DNA of 60,000 bases from Symbiodinium natans (taxonomy: Eukaryota; Sar; Dinophyceae; Suessiales; Symbiodiniaceae), in assembly GCA_905221605.1 (NCBI GenBank), contig CAJNDS010002119.1, forward strand, positions 312,001 to 372,000. Direction: 5' to 3'. Positions 41,054-60,000 of the stretch are shown one piece after another; the first letter of the stretch is position 1, and every line of letters starts with the position of its first letter. The translations under genes and the position numbers were made by a program. Below the pieces are notes generated by a model that worked only from the letters and a program-made list of their open reading frames with translations, did not search any database and had not been told where the DNA came from.

Positions 41054-43173
41054 CTAGGCTTTCGGGTTTTGGGGCCGGCCTATAGTAACTTACTTAGTAG
41101 GTTTTCAATTTGAACGCGGGAAAAGCACCTCCAACGATGTCTGAGCCCCTCCTGGTGATATCTGTCCGACAATGCTCTCCACACCTGTGCCGGCGCCATG
41201 GAAGCTGCAATTTCGCAGGCTTTGATATGTGAAAAAGTCATGGACCGTCTTCCGGAGACATGGCAGCACCCGGGGTACCGGGTCCCAACAGCTTCGGTAC
41301 TTTTTGCAAAGATAGGTCAAATACGGTTCTTCGGGCCATTTCACCTGCACCAGTCCCCAGAATCTGGCAGACAATAAATTTCCACCGAAAACTTGGGGTG
41401 CTGAGCGCGTTAGAGGCCTCAACATGAATGATGTGGAAGGGGGTCTCTGATGGCTTTGCCCCAGGCTGGCGGCGACCTTCCCGCACCCAAAGGCATCTTG
41501 AGGGTGCTTCCAAGCTTGGGAGTCGGCCTCGAAAAAGAAGGGGCAAACATGACTCTGTATCACGTTCAGGGGGTTCAGGGGATGGTGAAGTTTATGGGCG
41601 GAGGTATTCGGCAAGGGTCCAGTGGCGCCGTGTTGCTTCGATCCCCAGCAAACGAAGCTGATGGAAATCCACCAAAAACTCACATCCCTCAAGCCTCGAG
41701 CTTCCTCAAAAGGATCCTCTAAAGTCCAACCACCCAGTCCCCGCCGCGGCCCACGGAGCATTAATTTGCAGCCTCTGTAGAACACCTCAAAGAGGTAAGA
41801 AGGCGTTTTTTTCAAGGTGCCTCTCTGAAGACCCCGCGAAAGCTCTCTGGTTCAGCCTCCAGGGCGAAACCGAAATCCTCCTCTTTTTTGTCTGGGGCTC
41901 TGCCCTTCGTTGACGCAAGTCTCAGCGCCCCTGCCCCGTAATTATATCCTTCCTTTGTATGTGTTGACGCCCGTCCACCTGCGAATCTCGTGTACTTGCT
42001 ATCCTGTCCTGGTTCCGGGGAGACGCGGTTGTATGGCCCATGTCTTGCACTCCCAGTCCGGGGTTTTGTGCCACCCTCAACAGTAGTGCCATCCTCAACA
42101 GTAGGGATTCACTTACCTTACAATCTCTCCGAGAGGATAATTCGATGTCCTGTAGGCACGATACCCAGGGTATCCCAATTCTGTCTCACGCTGGCCCAAT
42201 AGACTGTCACTCCCAAAGGGCCTGAGCTCTGGGCAGGCCTGAGCACGAGCACCGCCATTGTGCCGGCAGGCAGTTGAACCCGGGGTTGGGGGGTGGGGGG
42301 GGCAGTTCGCAGCTTTCTTTTGGAGGGCTCTTAAGGATCAACGTGTACTCCACAGGAGTTTTTTTGAGCAATGTAAACCCATACACACCTCAGGTGGTTG
42401 GAGCTTCTTCTCAGGCCCAGGGCCCCGTACTCCTGCACCTCATATGCTCTAAAGAGCGCTTCTTTCGATTGTTTTGGGACTTCCCAAAACCGCCCAGGGG
42501 CAGCTGACGAGGACGCTCCTCCCCCATCCCTCCACAGCTGCTTTGCAGGTCCTTCTGGTGAGTTGAGGGGATTTTTGGTGCGGGCGTTGGAGGACCCTTT
42601 GGATTGAGCGAGTTGAGCGATCTACTGTAGGGCAACTCGGTGTCCCGAGGACGAGGAGTGGGAGGAAGGCGACGGCGAGTGGGAGTACGAGGGAGTGGGC
42701 TGCCCCCAGCTCTGAGACTTTGGGTCTCAACAGGGAGTGTCCTCATGGAATTTAAACGGCCAAACGCACTCGCCCCAAGCCAGACAGAGCCCCAAAACAA
42801 AGTCAATGACCTCCAGAAGCTGTGCCGTGTCCAAACTGGAACACCTTCCAATTGCCTCCCCGAGCTCCTTCCTGGTACATCCAAAACCTCTCCTAAGGGT
42901 GGGGACTTGAGCTACGACGATGAGGCTGCCGACCGCTTTGGGGCCTTCACATGTTTCGGGGTGTTTGGGAAGTTGAGAGGGCATGTCGAGGTTTGGTTGT
43001 TCCAATAGCCTGGGGAACTCCGGGTTCAAAGCATCTTCAGCCTTAAGCCTCAAAAACGAAACGGTGTTCTCTCCTCCCGTGCCGCAACTTCTCTCGCTGG
43101 ATCTCAGCTTCTGGGGTTTGGCAGCAAATCCCAAGCCCATTCCGAAGAAGCATGTGAACCATCCTGGATGCAG

Positions 43174-43302
43174 GTAGAGCTGGTGGACGAGTCTGGGAAT
43201 TACCTCCAGCAGATTCGGCCACAGATGGGCGGCCGGGGCCCTTCGGACCCTTGCGAAGCCTTGAAAATCCTTGAAATAGCTCTGGCCCTGAGGCCTCACT
43301 AG
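43174..43302 (+). CDS. Exon candidate, unknown
   Basis: CTGGATGCAG acceptor followed by 42 codons (VELVDESGNYLQQIRPQMGG..., ALKILEIALALRPH) and a TAG. Coding-like composition on the plus strand just upstream of the HMG-CoA synthase-like gene; could be the last exon of the preceding gene. Confidence 0.35.
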   Translation, partial: VELVDESGNYLQQIRPQMGGRGPSDPCEALKILEIALALRPH

Positions 43303-43910
43303 TAGTCGTGTTGAAGGTGGAGTCGTCCATGCAGGAAGTTGCCTGCATGCCGGGTCTGGGAGAGATTTCTGGAAACCTCAGCCCTGGTTGACGCATCCCG
43401 GAACAACTAATTAGAGCTAATTAGAGCAACTACGCCAGCCCTGCGCAGACATCCCGCTATGTCCCTGGCATGTTTTGGCTTGGCATAGCACCTATGCCGC
43501 AACAGTACACGTCACAAGGCCAAAGGCCCAAGAGCCAGAGCCCTCTGCCGTAGATTCTCCCGGCACCCCCAGGGCCCCCAAGCAGCTCAAGCACCTCAAG
43601 TCACCTCAAGCAGCAGGCCGCAACCGCATGAGGAATTGCGGGATTCACACCATCGAGTCTGGTGCCGAGCGGGCTCAGGGGGTTGTCGTCCCAAAACTGT
43701 GAAAGACGAATTGTGGAAAGCCCCAGAGCCTGCAAATAGTGAGCCATAGTGAGCCTAAACAATGATCGCGGTTGTTCATGTTGTTTTGAAAGCTCTTACA
43801 GCCGGGGCTGGTAGGAATGGTGCCCTTGCAGCCTCGACAAAATGTGGGTGTTCCAGTGGTGTTCAGGCTTTAGCGAGGGCACACACATGGCTGAAGTGTC
43901 GGTGGCCGAG

Positions 43911-59498
<15,588 letters not shown>

Positions 59499-60000
59499 AC
59501 CCTTAAACCTGAGTAAGGGCACCTCTACGGTCGCCAGGGCCGAAAAATGTTAGATCCTCCATCTCCGTGGTTGTGCCCGATTGTTTGGGCGCAAGCCAGG
59601 GCCTTTCTGGCCCCCGGGAGATTTCTGAAGCCGAATTCGCACCCTGAGCCTTGCCAAGGCCATCCACGTGCGACCAGACCTGCGGATGCATCAGGCCCAT
59701 GCAGCTTCTGCAGCTTCGGTAAGCTTCGGTGAGCTTCAGTGAGCTCGGTAGGGCCTCACCAAGTTGTAGGAGACTTTGGCAGTTTGGGAAGCGAGGACCT
59801 TCGAACCCTCCCCTGAAACTCTGCACGTCTTCTCCCCCACTACAGTTTCCATCATCAGTACTCATCAAACATCAAAGTTTCAACTGGACTCGACCGTGAT
59901 GCTTGCTCAAGAATCCTGTGGTTTGCTGAAGGACCTCCCCCGCTTCTCTCCACATGATCGAGTGTTTTGCCTTGGGTTTGGACATGCTCGTTTTGCGCTG
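59499..60000. other. Downstream of the HMGS-like gene, no supported gene
   Basis: Only short frames on both strands. No poly(A)-signal-like element can be assigned. Confidence 0.4.

Overview
The window looks like nuclear DNA of a dinoflagellate. The evidence is: (i) genes split into many tiny exons joined at GC-AG and GA-AG as well as GT-AG sites, with the 'AG|G' pattern on both sides of the introns; (ii) several introns whose two splice junctions sit inside near-identical direct repeats; (iii) introns and intergenic DNA full of degenerate CCCTAAA/TTTAGGG telomere-like sequence; (iv) fragments of a LINE-type retroelement family that I associate with dinoflagellate genomes; (v) a 17-nt match to the 3' part of the dinoflagellate spliced leader at 35,763-35,779. 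The genus cannot be told. Most genuine exons are shorter than 60 codons and were found by reading frames by eye and checking splice junctions and domain continuity. Most long open frames in the window are not genes.

Left part (1-12,000), minus strand. Positions 1296-1 hold the N-terminal 432 codons of an NXPE/PC-esterase-like type II membrane protein that runs off the window. Positions 11,925-3,256 hold a gene of about 15 exons encoding tandem SH3-like repeats (Mind-bomb/SH3_15-like) followed by C-terminal EF-hands. Its largest intron (about 3.8 kb) carries a 3.4 kb block bounded by imperfect inverted repeats, with telomere-like higher-order repeats, four copies of a palindromic hairpin and a large inverted minisatellite.

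Middle (12,000-26,700). 12.4-17.7 kb is a graveyard of at least five truncated LINE fragments in both orientations. 20.7-25.1 kb carries a diverged non-coding repeat present as one intact copy and a second copy split by an inversion. Gene evidence here is weak.

Right part (26,700-60,000), plus strand. A ubiquitin-like-domain gene is split over small exons (26,725 to about 30,307). Membrane-protein exons lie at 34.3-34.7 and 37.3-37.9 kb. A segmentally duplicated exon lies at 38-40 kb. A 15.6 kb gene for an HMG-CoA synthase-like enzyme (43,911-59,498) carries a 2.2 kb CA-rich satellite inside one intron. The strand switch (minus genes on the left, plus genes on the right) fits the unidirectional gene blocks known in dinoflagellates.

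The genes do not form an obvious pathway. The notable features are gene architecture (splice sites, repeat-flanked introns, satellite-filled introns) and an HMG-CoA synthase homologue in a lineage generally thought to make isoprenoids only by the plastid MEP route.
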